Shown here piece after piece: positions 50,111-60,093 of a stretch of 64,000 nucleotides of DNA (its first letter is position 1; each line of letters opens with the position of its first letter). The DNA comes from Candidatus Acidiferrum typicum. GTDB lineage: Bacteria > Acidobacteriota > Terriglobia > Acidiferrales > UBA7541. Location of the stretch: assembly GCA_025463055.1 (NCBI GenBank), contig JAOAPV010000055.1, forward strand, positions 1 through 64,000, given 5' to 3'. The notes under the pieces were generated by a model. The model saw only the letters and a program-made list of their open reading frames with translations. It did no database searches and was not told the origin of the DNA. The translations under genes were made by a program, and so were the position numbers.

Positions 50111-50830
50111 ATGCTCCGAGTCCTGGTAATTGACGACGATCGAGAATTGTGCCAGTTGGTGAGCGTTTGCCTAATCCGCGAAGGGATGAGCGTGCGGCTG
50201 GCACACGACGGGCGATCTGGTCTTAACTTGGCACTCTCGGGGCAGCACGACTTGGCAATTTTGGATGTGATGCTGCCGCAGCTAACGGGCCTGCAAGTGC
50301 TCAGGCAACTGCGAAGCAGCTCCCCCATCGGCGTGTTGATGCTGACCGCCCATGGTGAGGAGGTTGATCGAATCATAGGGTTGGAATACGGAGCCGATGA
50401 TTATCTTTCCAAACCGTTCAGCGCCCGTGAACTGGTGGCCAGGATTCGAGCTCTTGCGCGCCGGCTGAAACCTTCGCCCGATGGAGAAATCTGGCGAGTT
50501 CCTGAACGACTGGAAATCGACGATTTGATACTCGACGAAGGCGCGCGTACTTGCCGGCGCGACGGAGAAATCATTGATTTGACTACCGCCGAATTCGACC
50601 TGCTATCGCTATTCTTGCGCTGCAGTGGACGAACAGTTCACAGAAAAGAACTCTCCAAGCAGGTTTTAGACCGCGACTGGTCTCCGTTCGACCGCAGCAT
50701 TGACGTGCACGTGAGCAACCTGCGGCGGAAGTTGGGCTCTCTTCCCGACGGAACGGAGCGGATTCGAGGCATTCGTAATATTGGTTACATCTACGCGCGC
50801 GCCGTTGCGGATCAGTCCATCGCCGGCTGA
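50111..50830 (+). CDS. OmpR-family response regulator (CpxR-like)
   Basis: The start at ATG 50111 follows GAGGAGG at the proper distance; the frame extends upstream without coding character. The 239-aa product has a receiver domain with acidic pocket Asp8-Asp10, phospho-acceptor Asp52 (LDVMLPQ), Thr79 and Lys101 (YLSKPF), then an OmpR/PhoB winged helix (residues 130-230) with TTAEFDLLSLFLRCSGRTVH and SIDVHVSNLRRKLG. It is a DNA-binding regulator activated by the histidine kinase whose gene overlaps its stop codon (TGATG). Divergence from bamA suggests an envelope-stress regulon. The CpxR label rests on similarity of layout. Confidence 0.92.
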   Translation: MLRVLVIDDDRELCQLVSVCLIREGMSVRLAHDGRSGLNLALSGQHDLAILDVMLPQLTGLQVLRQLRSSSPIGVLMLTAHGEEVDRIIGLEYGADDYLSKPFSARELVARIRALARRLKPSPDGEIWRVPERLEIDDLILDEGARTCRRDGEIIDLTTAEFDLLSLFLRCSGRTVHRKELSKQVLDRDWSPFDRSIDVHVSNLRRKLGSLPDGTERIRGIRNIGYIYARAVADQSIAG

Positions 50831-52257
50831 TGGTTATGCCGAAACTCTTCTGGAAAATCTTTCTTTGGTTTTGGGGCGCGATGCTTATCGTAAACTGCGC
50901 GATCCTATTCTCCATACTTTCATTCCGGTCGGTTTCTGAGCAGAACCGTTTTAAGCAATTTGCTCAATCGATGATGTCCTTGCAGGCTCGCAAGGCCGCT
51001 GAGATTTATGAAAGCCAATCCCCAAAGGCGCTCTCTGATTATTTTCGCGATTTCGGTCAGGATACGCATTTCAGTCTGTACCGGCCTGATGGCTCCGACG
51101 TTCTTGGAACACCGGCGGACGGGACCACCCGTTTATGGATTTCGGAGGCCGCGCAAGACGAGAAAACGCACTTCCCAAGACACTACGGACCTCCCCTCAT
51201 GCTCCAGGCAACAACAGGTCCGAGCGGGGCGAAATACATTCTCTTCTCCGAGCATGCTTCTCTACCATTTGCGCACTTAATACGTGGAGGAATCGGCACT
51301 CAAATCCTTCGTCTATTAGCAGTTGCACTCGCCGTGGCGATGGTCTGCCTTGTTCTTGCGCATTACATAGCTTCACCTATCTTGCATCTGCAGAGCGTAT
51401 CGCGCCGCATTGCAACCGGAGATCTCACCGCCCGCGTCCGGGCCCGGCTCACCAGAGGGCGAGACGAAATTGCGGATCTCAGCAAAGACTTCAATCTGAT
51501 GGCCGAGCAGATTGAGACACTCCTTCACTCCCAAAGCCAACTGTTGCAGGCTATTTCTCATGAGATGCGCTCGCCTCTGGCGCGGCTGACATTGGCTGTA
51601 GGGCTTGCCAAGGCTGCTAGCATCCCTGAATCGGATGGCCTGTTCGAGAGAATCGAGACCGAAGCGGAACGAATCGAGCAGATGCTTTCGCAGCTTCTCA
51701 TACTTGCTCGTCTCGATCGCGGAGCTACTTCGTTCCCAAGAACTCCAGTCGAGCTGTCACTTCTTCTCTCGGATATCGTTTCGGATGCCAGCTTTGAGGG
51801 TTCCGCCACAAGGCGCTCGGTGATTCTTACGCATGCGGATCCCTGCTTGGTTGACGGTTCGGACGCTCTGCTGCGAAGCGCGATTGAAAATGTCATTCGT
51901 AACGCCATTCGGTACACGCGCGAGTCGTCGACTGTGGAAGTCAGCCTGAAGCTGGATAACACTGCAGGACAAGATTTGGCAGTCATTCATGTAACCGACG
52001 AGGGTCCAGGGGTTCCCTCTGCAGAACTCTCGCAGATCTTCAAACCCTTTTATCGCGTGAGTAGCGCCCGAGAACGCGAGACTGGAGGCATCGGGCTCGG
52101 ACTCGCCATCACAGATCGGGCCGTTCATCTGTATCAGGGCAGTGTTTCGGCGCGGAATCGGAGCGAGGGTGGTTTAGATGTCGAAATCCGTCTACCGGTA
52201 TTCCCGATCCTGCCCAATCAACTGCCCCCAACCGATGGCGACTTAATTAACGCCTAG
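50830..52257 (+). CDS. Sensor histidine kinase (CpxA-like)
   Basis: This 475-aa protein has two membrane helices (about residues 8-30 and 155-178) enclosing a periplasmic sensor segment of about 125 residues. A HAMP domain follows (ASPILHLQSVSRRIATGDLT, then DEIADLSKDFNLMAEQ). The HisKA site is at His244 (QAISHEMRSPLARL). The ATPase domain has the N box NVIRNAIRYT, the G boxes DEGPGVPSAE and GGIGLGLAI, and F box FKPFYR. It phosphorylates the response regulator encoded just upstream; the ATG overlaps that stop codon. The periplasmic part shows no recognised ligand fold. The signal is probably envelope stress. Confidence 0.92.
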   Translation: MVMPKLFWKIFLWFWGAMLIVNCAILFSILSFRSVSEQNRFKQFAQSMMSLQARKAAEIYESQSPKALSDYFRDFGQDTHFSLYRPDGSDVLGTPADGTTRLWISEAAQDEKTHFPRHYGPPLMLQATTGPSGAKYILFSEHASLPFAHLIRGGIGTQILRLLAVALAVAMVCLVLAHYIASPILHLQSVSRRIATGDLTARVRARLTRGRDEIADLSKDFNLMAEQIETLLHSQSQLLQAISHEMRSPLARLTLAVGLAKAASIPESDGLFERIETEAERIEQMLSQLLILARLDRGATSFPRTPVELSLLLSDIVSDASFEGSATRRSVILTHADPCLVDGSDALLRSAIENVIRNAIRYTRESSTVEVSLKLDNTAGQDLAVIHVTDEGPGVPSAELSQIFKPFYRVSSARERETGGIGLGLAITDRAVHLYQGSVSARNRSEGGLDVEIRLPVFPILPNQLPPTDGDLINA

Positions 52258-52435
52258 AGGTCGGCGCTCCCACTTTCCAATATTCATGCGGATTCCTCAG
52301 TGCTCTATCTCGACTGGACTCGCGGGCAAGACGCAACGGACACCAGCGTCGCGACGCTGTCCACGGATAAGAAAGCAGCGAGAACGTGGCGTTACGGTTA
52401 CTTCGAGGCTCGGTTAAGCCCGCGCCGCAGCGAGA

Positions 52436-55255
52436 TTATTTCTGACGCGCGTTCAGCCTATCGAGTGCACGCTTCAATTCTTCAAGTTTCTGCCCCGCCT
52501 CGCCGAGTTTGCCTTCTGCGGTGAGGCGCTGGTAGTCGGCCAGATCTTTGGCGGCTTCCGCGATGAGCGCGTTGAGGTCGGCTGCTGGCCTGGGCGCTCC
52601 GGCGGCTGCCGGCGCGTTTTGCGGCAGCTCCGCTGAGGCTGGGGCGGCGCTCATCGACGAGACCGCCCCGCCAAAGAGGGCAGCCATTGCAGACGCGAAG
52701 GTTGGTCCGTAGGCAAGCCGATCTTGCAATGCGAGCACGACCAGACGCAACTCCGGCATCGGACTCCTCTCAGCCTGCAGATAAATCGGCTCCGCATATA
52801 ACAGCGCCCGCCCAGTCGGAATGACGAGGAGGGCTCCGCGCCGCACGTGCGAGCCTTGTTGGTTCCATAACGTCAATTGTCCGGAAAGCTGCGCGTTCTG
52901 ATCGATGCGCGCTTCAATTTGCAGTGGTCCGTCAACCAGTTTCGTTTTGGGGAAGTTGTAGACCACCGACGTGCCGTATTGTGCGCCGTCACTGCGACCG
53001 GCAATCCAGCCAACCAGGTTATTTCGGTTGGCCGGCGTGAATGGCAGAATCTCTACGAACTCCATGCCGGTTTCATCCGGGAGTTTCATCAGCACGAAGT
53101 TCGGCTGCATCGCTTCTGTCACCTGCTGCCCGCCTTCGCTCATACCGACTTCGGTGGCAACTGTCCAGAGATCCTCACGATTGTAGAACGCTCCCGTGTC
53201 CGTCATGTGATACAGCCCGTAGACTTCGGCTTGCAGTTTGAGCAACAGCTCCGGGTAGCGCATGTGAGTGCGCAGACCGGGCGGCATCAGGCCGGCGTCC
53301 TTGAATAAACTCGGGAAGATCCGGCGGTAGGCCGCGATGATCGGGTCCTCCATGTCAAACACGTAAAACGTTGTCGCGCCGTTGTAGGCGTCGATCACGA
53401 CCTTAACGCTGTTCCGCATGTAATTAAGGGGATCGCGGTCGAGACGGTAATGGCTCGCGTACGGATAGCTGTTTGAAACCGTAAACGCGTCCATGACCCA
53501 TGACAGCCGGCCGTCGTCGCCGAGCACGATGTAAGGATCGGGATCGTAGGTGAGGAACGGCGCGAGGGCCGATACGCGCTCTCGCACGTTGCGCCGCATC
53601 AATAGCTGGCTATCGTTGTTCACGTCATCACTGAACGGCAGCTTCGCGAGGTCGCCGCGGTCGAGCGCGATGATGATGCGGCGCAGAAAACCGCCGAGCA
53701 CGATGCCGCCATTGCCCTCGTAAGAGGTCAGGCTGTTTGTCTGGCCTTGCGGGTAGTTGAATTCCTTCTGGCGTGTCTTCACATAGACGTCGGTGTTGGT
53801 CAGCTCGCCGAAATAAATCTCCGGGCGCGTCACGGTTAGACCACGCACGGTGCTCTGAACGGGCATGTTACTCAGAAGCAGCGTGGGCAGCCCTTCCGGC
53901 GTGAACCCATTTACGGGGTTCATCGTGATGCCGTAGCCGTGGGTGTAGATCAGCTTCTCGTTAATCCAGTTGCGGCTGCTTTCCGGAAGCTTGTCTACAT
54001 TCAACTCCCGCGCGGCAAGCATCACCTCGCGAGTCGTGCCATTGATTTCATAGCGATCAATATCGATGTCGGGAAAATCGTAGTAGGTGCGGATTTCCTG
54101 GATCTGGCGCAGCGTGTCCTGGAGTGCGTGCCAGTCCCACAGCCGGATATTCTGTAGCGTAGGCTGATTATTCGCCGGGTCGGCCGCTGCGACGTCTGTC
54201 TCAGCGGGAAACTCTCGTTGCGAAACTCGATCCAAGCCGTAGGCTTGCCGCGTCAGTGCGATATTGTTGGCGATGTATGGCTGCTCGCGAACAAGCTCGT
54301 TTGGTTTGACGATAAAGCTGTTGACGTACCAGCCGACTATTTGAAGAGAGACATAGCACAGCGCAGCCGGGAGAATCGCCGCCGCAATCCAGCGCCCGCG
54401 AGGCACTCTCACGGCGTTGACAGCCGCGATCACCGCGCCCAGAACGAGCGCCGCGCAGACAACTAGCATTCCTGGAAGCATGACGTGCGCGTCGGAGTAG
54501 GTCACACCCGCGAAGATCGTATGACCATCGAACAATTGCTCGAATCGATCGAGGTAGACACGCATCGCAAGGACTAGTAAGAGGAGCGCAAACGTGATGG
54601 AGAGCCCATGCCAAGGCAATGCGAGGTAGGTCCTGCTACGCCCGGCGAACGCTCGAGTTCCACCCGTAATGAGGATGAAAAAAACAGCCAGTGCACACGT
54701 CAAGGCGGCCAGCGTAAGTAGCCAGCCGACGAAGAGTTGCCATGCAGGAAGAGTGAAGAGGAAGAAGTTCAGCGGCTTGCCAAAGATCGGGTCTACGAAG
54801 GCACCAACAGAGGGGGGTGCGTACCAGAAGAGCGCGATCGCCGGCCACTCCAGCATCATGGCGGCGCCGGTTGCGGCGGCAATGGCGAGCGAAAGGCCAA
54901 GTGCGGCGAGACGGAGGACAGGCTCAACTGGCAGCTTCAGCGGCTGTCCGCCGATGAAAATCGTGTGACCGCTCGGCAAATTGGGAAGATGTGCTCGCTT
55001 CAGAGCAAGAAACGACCCGTACAAAATGAGAAATGTGGCCGCCGCAAAAGCCGCGAAGATTCCCCATTGGAGGCCCAGCGTTTTCCAGAACACGTCCCGG
55101 TAGCCGAGCGACTCGAACCAGAGAATGTCAACGTAATACGACAACGCGGTCCGACCGCCGAGCACGATGACGGCAAGGGCGGCGAGAATGAGGAGAAAGA
55201 AATGGCTGCGACGCCGCGGCGCATGCATCCTCGGCAATTCAACGAAGTCCTGCAT
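52436..55255 (-). CDS. UPF0182 (COG1615) large membrane protein
   Basis: This 939-aa protein has about seven helices in the first 330 residues (for example HFFLLILAALAVIVLGGRTA, LRLAALGLSLAIAAATGAAM and ITFALLLLVLAMRVYLDRF), then a large soluble domain of about 600 residues. Family landmarks are YYVDILWFESLGYRDVFWK near the start, VKPNELVREQPYIANNIALT, RLWDWHALQDTLRQIQEIRT, YYDFPDIDIDRY and YGITMNPVNGFTPEGLP. A Pro/Ala-rich linker and a coiled-coil tail (KDLADYQRLTAEGKLGEAGQ) end the protein. The function of UPF0182 is unknown; many genomes have one copy. It lies 130 bp after kdpC on the same strand, so it may be part of, or follow, the potassium operon. Confidence 0.92.
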   Translation of the reverse strand: MQDFVELPRMHAPRRRSHFFLLILAALAVIVLGGRTALSYYVDILWFESLGYRDVFWKTLGLQWGIFAAFAAATFLILYGSFLALKRAHLPNLPSGHTIFIGGQPLKLPVEPVLRLAALGLSLAIAAATGAAMMLEWPAIALFWYAPPSVGAFVDPIFGKPLNFFLFTLPAWQLFVGWLLTLAALTCALAVFFILITGGTRAFAGRSRTYLALPWHGLSITFALLLLVLAMRVYLDRFEQLFDGHTIFAGVTYSDAHVMLPGMLVVCAALVLGAVIAAVNAVRVPRGRWIAAAILPAALCYVSLQIVGWYVNSFIVKPNELVREQPYIANNIALTRQAYGLDRVSQREFPAETDVAAADPANNQPTLQNIRLWDWHALQDTLRQIQEIRTYYDFPDIDIDRYEINGTTREVMLAARELNVDKLPESSRNWINEKLIYTHGYGITMNPVNGFTPEGLPTLLLSNMPVQSTVRGLTVTRPEIYFGELTNTDVYVKTRQKEFNYPQGQTNSLTSYEGNGGIVLGGFLRRIIIALDRGDLAKLPFSDDVNNDSQLLMRRNVRERVSALAPFLTYDPDPYIVLGDDGRLSWVMDAFTVSNSYPYASHYRLDRDPLNYMRNSVKVVIDAYNGATTFYVFDMEDPIIAAYRRIFPSLFKDAGLMPPGLRTHMRYPELLLKLQAEVYGLYHMTDTGAFYNREDLWTVATEVGMSEGGQQVTEAMQPNFVLMKLPDETGMEFVEILPFTPANRNNLVGWIAGRSDGAQYGTSVVYNFPKTKLVDGPLQIEARIDQNAQLSGQLTLWNQQGSHVRRGALLVIPTGRALLYAEPIYLQAERSPMPELRLVVLALQDRLAYGPTFASAMAALFGGAVSSMSAAPASAELPQNAPAAAGAPRPAADLNALIAEAAKDLADYQRLTAEGKLGEAGQKLEELKRALDRLNARQK

Positions 55256-55385
55256 TGCTCACCCCTTTTGCCCGACACTTCTATTGTCACAGTTCGTGCC
55301 TACATTAGCTAAGTCTCACATCCTAAGGAATGGACGTTCGTGGTCAGAGCGTTCATCTGGCGCCGAGAGAATTCTACTCTGAGCG

Positions 55386-55958
55386 TTATAGTGGGGTGCG
55401 AAGGCTGTCGAGCTCCAGATTTAGTTCCAGAACATTGACCCGCGGTTCACCCAGAAATCCCAGGTCACGACCATCTGTATGTTTCTGAACAAGGGTGCGA
55501 ACGTCGTCTTCTTTCATGCCGCGCGAATGAGCTACTCGAGGAATTTGGAATTCTGCGGCAGCAGGGGAGATATTTGGGTCCAGGCCAGACCCCGAGGCAG
55601 TGACCAAGTCAACAGGGACAGGAACATTGGGATTCTCTGACTGGAGCTTTTGTACATCGCTCCTTACGCGTTCGATCAGCTGCTTGTTTGTGGGACCGAG
55701 ATTGGAGCCGCTACTGGAAGTCGGATCGTATCCGGTTCCGGCGCTGGACGGCCGCGAGTGGAAATAACCCGGCCCGGTGAAGGATTGTCCGATGATCCTC
55801 GAGCCCACAATCTGGCGCTTTCTTTCGATCAATTGTCCGTTGGCTCGGCTGGGAAACAACACCTGAGCCAAACCTGTAATGGCCAGGGGGTATAGCACGC
55901 CAAACATCACCGTTGTGACCAGAGTGAACCATAGCGCGATCAGAAGATTATTTTTCAT
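55386..55958 (-). CDS. kdpC: Potassium-transporting ATPase subunit KdpC
   Basis: ATG 55958 was chosen because GAGG is 6 bp upstream and kdpB ends just before it. The 190-aa product has one N-terminal membrane helix (NNLLIALWFTLVTTVMFGVL), then the periplasmic KdpC domain with GSRIIGQSFTGPGYFHSRPS, NLGPTNKQLIERV, VPVDLVTASGSGLDPNISPA and FQIPRVAHSRGM. KdpC stabilises the KdpFABC complex and supports K+ uptake at low external potassium. No kdpD or kdpE gene follows. Confidence 0.94.
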   Translation of the reverse strand: MKNNLLIALWFTLVTTVMFGVLYPLAITGLAQVLFPSRANGQLIERKRQIVGSRIIGQSFTGPGYFHSRPSSAGTGYDPTSSSGSNLGPTNKQLIERVRSDVQKLQSENPNVPVPVDLVTASGSGLDPNISPAAAEFQIPRVAHSRGMKEDDVRTLVQKHTDGRDLGFLGEPRVNVLELNLELDSLRTPL

Positions 55959-55965
55959 AACGTCC

Positions 55966-58023
55966 TCAAACAACCCGAAGATACGTCAGGAATACGTCGA
56001 TAAACTTGATTCCGATAAATGGCGCAATAATTCCACCAACGCCATAAATCAACAGGTTGCGCTGGAGCAGAGCCGCCGCGCCTAGCGGCCGATAACGCAC
56101 GCCGCGCAGAGCGAGTGGGATCAGGGCGATAATAATCAGCGCATTGAAAATCACGGCGGAAAGAATGGCAGACTCGGGTGTGTGAAGGTGCATAACATTC
56201 AGCACATCCAACACGGGAAAGGCTCCAGCAAACATCGCGGGGATGATCGCGAAGTATTTGGCCACGTCGTTCGCGACCGAAAAGGTAGTGAGCGCGCCTC
56301 GAGTGATCAACAATTGCTTGCCGATCTCGACGATTTCAATCAGCTTCGTGGGATTGGAATCTAAGTCGACCATGTTTCCGGCCTCTTTGGCCGCTTGCGT
56401 GCCGGTATTCATCGCCACTCCGACATCCGCCTGTGCAAGCGCCGGGGCATCATTTGTACCGTCGCCGGTCATGGCCACAAGTTTCCCTTTTGCCTGTTCC
56501 CTTTTGATGAGCGCCATCTTGTCTTCCGGTTTAGCTTCCGCGAGAAAATCGTCAACCCCCGCTTGGCGCGCGATCGCCGCGGCGGTCAGCGGGTTGTCGC
56601 CCGTGATCATCATCGTGCGAATGCCCATAGCGCGAAGATGGTCGAAGCGCTCCTTCATTCCCCCCTTCACGATGTCGGTAAGAGCGATCGCGCCCAATAC
56701 GCGGCCGCTCTCCGCAACCAGCAGCGGTGTTCCGCCCGCATTGGAGATTTCTCGAACACACACCTGCAGTTCTGCCGGAATGCCATTACCGTGATTGCTG
56801 GTCAACCGGCTGATGGCTTCCAGAGCGCCTTTCCGGATGGATCGCCCGTCGAGGTCCACGCCGGACATTCTCGTTTGGGCGGAGAATGGGATGAAAGTGG
56901 CCGCGTGGGTGGAAAGATCGCGGCCGCGAAGGTGATAGCGTTCCTTGGCCAGCACCACGATCGAGCGACCTTCTGGAGTTTCGTCCGCGAGTGAGGAAAG
57001 CTGAGCAGCATCGGCGAGATAAGCCTCCTCAACGCCGGGCGCAGGAAAAAATTGTGTGGCGGCGCGGTTGCCGAGAGTGATCGTGCCCGTTTTATCGAGC
57101 AGCAGCACATCCACGTCCCCGGATGCTTCGACCGCACGGCCCGACATCGCTATGACGTTTCGCTGAATCATGCGGTCCATGCCGGCAATGCCGATCGCGG
57201 AGAGCAATCCCCCAATTGTTGTAGGTATCAGGCAAACGAGAAGTGAGACCAATACGAAGATACTCTGCGGAGCGCCGGAATAGATCGCGAAGGGTTGAAG
57301 CGTGACAACCGCCAGCAAAAATATGATCGTTAATCCCGCGAGGAGAATGTTCAGCGCGATCTCGTTCGGTGTCTTCTGCCGTGAAGCTCCCTCGACGAGC
57401 TTAATCATGCGGTCCAGAAAGGTCTCGCCCGGATTCGACGTAATGCGTACCTTGATCTCGTCCGACAAAACCCGTGTTCCACCGGTAACCGCCGAACGGT
57501 CCCCGCCGGATTCTCTGATTACCGGAGCGGACTCGCCCGTGATTGCCGATTCGTCCACCGAAGCCACGCCTTCGATTACCTCGCCATCTCCGGGGATGAA
57601 ATCTCCTGCGCTGACAACGACGATGTCGCCCGATCGCAGTTTTGAACTGGCCACAACCTCTACGCTGCCGTCAGTCCGCAAGCGATGAGCTTCGGTTTCG
57701 GCCCGTGATTTGCGCAACGTATCAGCCTGTGCTTTGCCGCGGCCTTCGGCCATGGCTTCCGCAAAATTCGCAAAGAGGACCGTGAACCATAGCCAAAGCG
57801 TGATTTGCAGTCCGAAACTGAACCCGCCTGCATGGTGAAGAACATTCCAACCAAGTTGAATCGTGGTGAGAGCCGCGCCGACCCCCACAACGAACATCAC
57901 TGGGTTTTTGACCATCGTGCGCGGGTTCAGCTTGCGAAACGAGTCCACCACGGCCCGCGAAAGAATGGCGCTATCGGCGAGAGATTTTTTTCTAATTTGA
58001 CCGATTTGAGCGACTGGGTCCAT
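55966..58023 (-). CDS. kdpB: Potassium-transporting P-type ATPase subunit KdpB
   Basis: The start is at ATG 58023 (GAGG upstream); GTG 58029 is possible. The 685-aa P-type ATPase has the phosphorylation motif [12 protein letters not shown] (near residue 310), the actuator loop [16 protein letters not shown], nucleotide-domain motifs and the hinge [20 protein letters not shown]. Membrane helices M1-M7 have the KdpB spacing, including [21 protein letters not shown]. It hydrolyses ATP and drives K+ imported through KdpA. It is encoded between kdpA (7 bp) and kdpC. All key catalytic residues are present. Confidence 0.96.
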   Translation of the reverse strand: MDPVAQIGQIRKKSLADSAILSRAVVDSFRKLNPRTMVKNPVMFVVGVGAALTTIQLGWNVLHHAGGFSFGLQITLWLWFTVLFANFAEAMAEGRGKAQADTLRKSRAETEAHRLRTDGSVEVVASSKLRSGDIVVVSAGDFIPGDGEVIEGVASVDESAITGESAPVIRESGGDRSAVTGGTRVLSDEIKVRITSNPGETFLDRMIKLVEGASRQKTPNEIALNILLAGLTIIFLLAVVTLQPFAIYSGAPQSIFVLVSLLVCLIPTTIGGLLSAIGIAGMDRMIQRNVIAMSGRAVEASGDVDVLLLDKTGTITLGNRAATQFFPAPGVEEAYLADAAQLSSLADETPEGRSIVVLAKERYHLRGRDLSTHAATFIPFSAQTRMSGVDLDGRSIRKGALEAISRLTSNHGNGIPAELQVCVREISNAGGTPLLVAESGRVLGAIALTDIVKGGMKERFDHLRAMGIRTMMITGDNPLTAAAIARQAGVDDFLAEAKPEDKMALIKREQAKGKLVAMTGDGTNDAPALAQADVGVAMNTGTQAAKEAGNMVDLDSNPTKLIEIVEIGKQLLITRGALTTFSVANDVAKYFAIIPAMFAGAFPVLDVLNVMHLHTPESAILSAVIFNALIIIALIPLALRGVRYRPLGAAALLQRNLLIYGVGGIIAPFIGIKFIDVFLTYLRVV

Positions 58024-58030
58024 GGGCACC

Positions 58031-59803
58031 TCAGAAAACCTTTCCTGCGTTCATCAGCAGGTGTTCGAGGATTGGCCCGAGACTCAGGGCGGGGAAGAAC
58101 GTAAGAGCGCCGACAATCAAAATGGTGGAGACCAGCAATCCGGAGAATAGGCCCCCAGTAACAGGGAACGTTCCGGCGGACGCAGGAACAATTTTCTTTT
58201 TCGCCAGACTTCCGGCTATGGCGAGCACCGGAATGATCATGAAGAATCGGCCGAGAAGCTGAGCCACAGCAGTCGTCGTGTTATACCACATCGTATTCAC
58301 GTTCAAACCTCCCAAGGCCGAGCCATTATTTCCGGTCGACGAAACGTACGCGTACAGAATTTGGGACAAGCCGTGTGGACCAGGGTTCGAAATGCTCGAA
58401 GTCCCATAAGGCTTAACCACCGAGACCGCTGAAAAGGTAAGGATCGTGAAGGTCAAGATAAGAACCGCGAGCATAGCCATCTTGACGTCATACGATTCAA
58501 TCTTCTTACCCAGGTATTCCGGCGTTCGACCCACCATCAACCCGGCGATAAATACGGCGAGAACTACGAAGACGAAGATTCCATAAAGTCCTGCGCCAAC
58601 TCCCCCAAACACAACCTCGCCCAACATGATGTTGATCAGCGGAACCATTCCGCCAATAGGCGTGAACGAATCATGTTGGCTGTTCACGGCGCCGCAACTG
58701 GCATCAGTGGTTGCGGTAGCAAACAGCGTGGAATTCGCGATGCCGAACCGGACTTCCTTGCCCTCCATGTTTCCGCCGGATTGCGACGCACTGGCGTGCT
58801 GGTCGGTGCCGGCCAAAAGCGGATTGCCCTTCGCTTCCGCCCAATACACCGTCGTTACACCAACCAAGAACAAGAAAGCCATGGCCGCCCAGACCGCCCA
58901 ACCGTGACGCTGTGATCCGGTCATGCGGCCGAGCGTGTAGGTCAGTCCGGAGGGAATCGCGAAGATCAGCACCATTTGGAAAAAATTTGAAAACGGCGTG
59001 GGATTTTCAAATGGATGGGCACTATTAGCGCCGAAAAATCCACCGCCATTGGTGCCAAATTCTTTTATGACTTCCTGCGAAGCCACCGGCCCCTGTGCGA
59101 TGACCTGCTGAGTTACAGTTTGCGTGGTGGTCTTACTATCTGTTCCAGTTACCTGCACCGTGTGGGGTTCGATCAACTGCACAGTGGTGTAGGGCTTCAG
59201 GTTCTGCACGACACCCTGAGACACAAATACCAGCGAGCCGACTACGCAAATCGGCAACAAAACCCACAGCAGACACCGCGTGGTATCGACCCAGAAGTTC
59301 CCGAGCTTGTCCGTTTCTTTGCGTGCGATCCCGCGGATAACCACGATAGCCAGCACGATGCCAACCGCGGCGGAGACGAAGTTGTGATAAGCCAGGCCAG
59401 CCATCTGGGTGAAATAACTCATGGTGCTCTCGCCGCTGTAAGCCTGCCAATTCGTGTTGGTCGTGAATGAGGCCGCGGTTCCGAAGGCCAACGCTGGATC
59501 AACATTGGCGAATTTCTGCGGATTGAGCGGCAGCCATTTCTGTGTGCGCTCGATGACGTAAAGAACCGCCATAGAAACTCCGCTGAACAGAAGCATGGCT
59601 ACGGCGTATTCCGTCCAGCGCATCTCGCGCTTTTCGTCTACGCCTGTGAGGCGATAGATTAGTTTCTCGATGGGCCGAAAAATCGGATCGAGAAATGTCT
59701 TTTCACGGTTGAACACTCGAGTCATAAAGACGCCCATGGGTTTCGTAATGAGCACGATTACAACCAGATACAATCCAATCTGAAACCAGCCATTCGCGGT
59801 CAT
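58031..59803 (-). CDS. kdpA: Potassium-transporting ATPase subunit KdpA
   Basis: ATG 59803, two bases after the kdpF stop, is preferred over an upstream in-frame start that overlaps kdpF. The 590-aa channel-like subunit has about ten helices. Family motifs include [20 protein letters not shown], the pore signatures with [60 protein letters not shown] and [13 protein letters not shown]. It selects K+ and belongs to the SKT superfamily. It works with KdpB, KdpC and KdpF in the inner membrane under potassium limitation. Confidence 0.96.
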   Translation of the reverse strand: MTANGWFQIGLYLVVIVLITKPMGVFMTRVFNREKTFLDPIFRPIEKLIYRLTGVDEKREMRWTEYAVAMLLFSGVSMAVLYVIERTQKWLPLNPQKFANVDPALAFGTAASFTTNTNWQAYSGESTMSYFTQMAGLAYHNFVSAAVGIVLAIVVIRGIARKETDKLGNFWVDTTRCLLWVLLPICVVGSLVFVSQGVVQNLKPYTTVQLIEPHTVQVTGTDSKTTTQTVTQQVIAQGPVASQEVIKEFGTNGGGFFGANSAHPFENPTPFSNFFQMVLIFAIPSGLTYTLGRMTGSQRHGWAVWAAMAFLFLVGVTTVYWAEAKGNPLLAGTDQHASASQSGGNMEGKEVRFGIANSTLFATATTDASCGAVNSQHDSFTPIGGMVPLINIMLGEVVFGGVGAGLYGIFVFVVLAVFIAGLMVGRTPEYLGKKIESYDVKMAMLAVLILTFTILTFSAVSVVKPYGTSSISNPGPHGLSQILYAYVSSTGNNGSALGGLNVNTMWYNTTTAVAQLLGRFFMIIPVLAIAGSLAKKKIVPASAGTFPVTGGLFSGLLVSTILIVGALTFFPALSLGPILEHLLMNAGKVF

Positions 59804-59805
59804 GC

Positions 59806-59895
59806 TTAAAACTCCTCCGCCTTCAAGAGGGCATAGAGCAAATACCCCAAGAGAAGCGCGCAAATCACCAACAGTGCCGCATCGCCTGCATGCAT
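59806..59895 (-). CDS. kdpF: Potassium-transporting ATPase small subunit KdpF (29 aa)
   Basis: This 29-residue ORF has GGAGAGAG 4 bp before ATG 59895 and a TAA stop immediately before kdpA. The product is a single hydrophobic helix (MHAGDAALLVICALLLGYLL) with a short charged tail, KAEEF. Size, helix and position match KdpF, the lipid-like stabiliser of KdpFABC. It is too short for routine ORF finders. Confidence 0.88.
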   Translation of the reverse strand: MHAGDAALLVICALLLGYLLYALLKAEEF

Positions 59896-59905
59896 ACGCT
59901 CTCTC

Positions 59906-59992
59906 CTATCTCAATCGTTCGCATCCGCGAACGTAGACAATTCCCAGTGCGAAGAAAGAGACGGTCGCCGCAATAAAAATGATGTCCAACAT
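59906..59992 (-). CDS. 28-aa microprotein at the head of the kdp operon
   Basis: ATG 59992 is preceded by GAGGAG at a good distance, and the frame ends at TAG 59906-59908, 10 bp before kdpF. The product, MLDIIFIAATVSFFALGIVY followed by VRGCERLR, is one membrane helix with a conserved-looking basic tail. I recall similar short ORFs of the form M-L-D-x-x-F-I-A-x-T at this position in other kdp operons. It could be an extra small subunit or a leader peptide. Its good ribosome site, helical character and tight spacing support a real gene. Confidence 0.65.
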   Translation of the reverse strand: MLDIIFIAATVSFFALGIVYVRGCERLR

Positions 59993-60093
59993 ACTTCTTG
60001 GTCTCCTCAAACCAATTCATAATGGTCAATGCCCGCTGCCTTTTCTTGAGTCCACATCGGCCGGCGTGCGGCAGGAATTCGCCTCTCGACTTG

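Noticed and set aside
52258-52435. Intrinsic terminator between the histidine kinase and UPF0182 genes
   Set aside because: No convincing hairpin with a T tract was found in this convergent gap.
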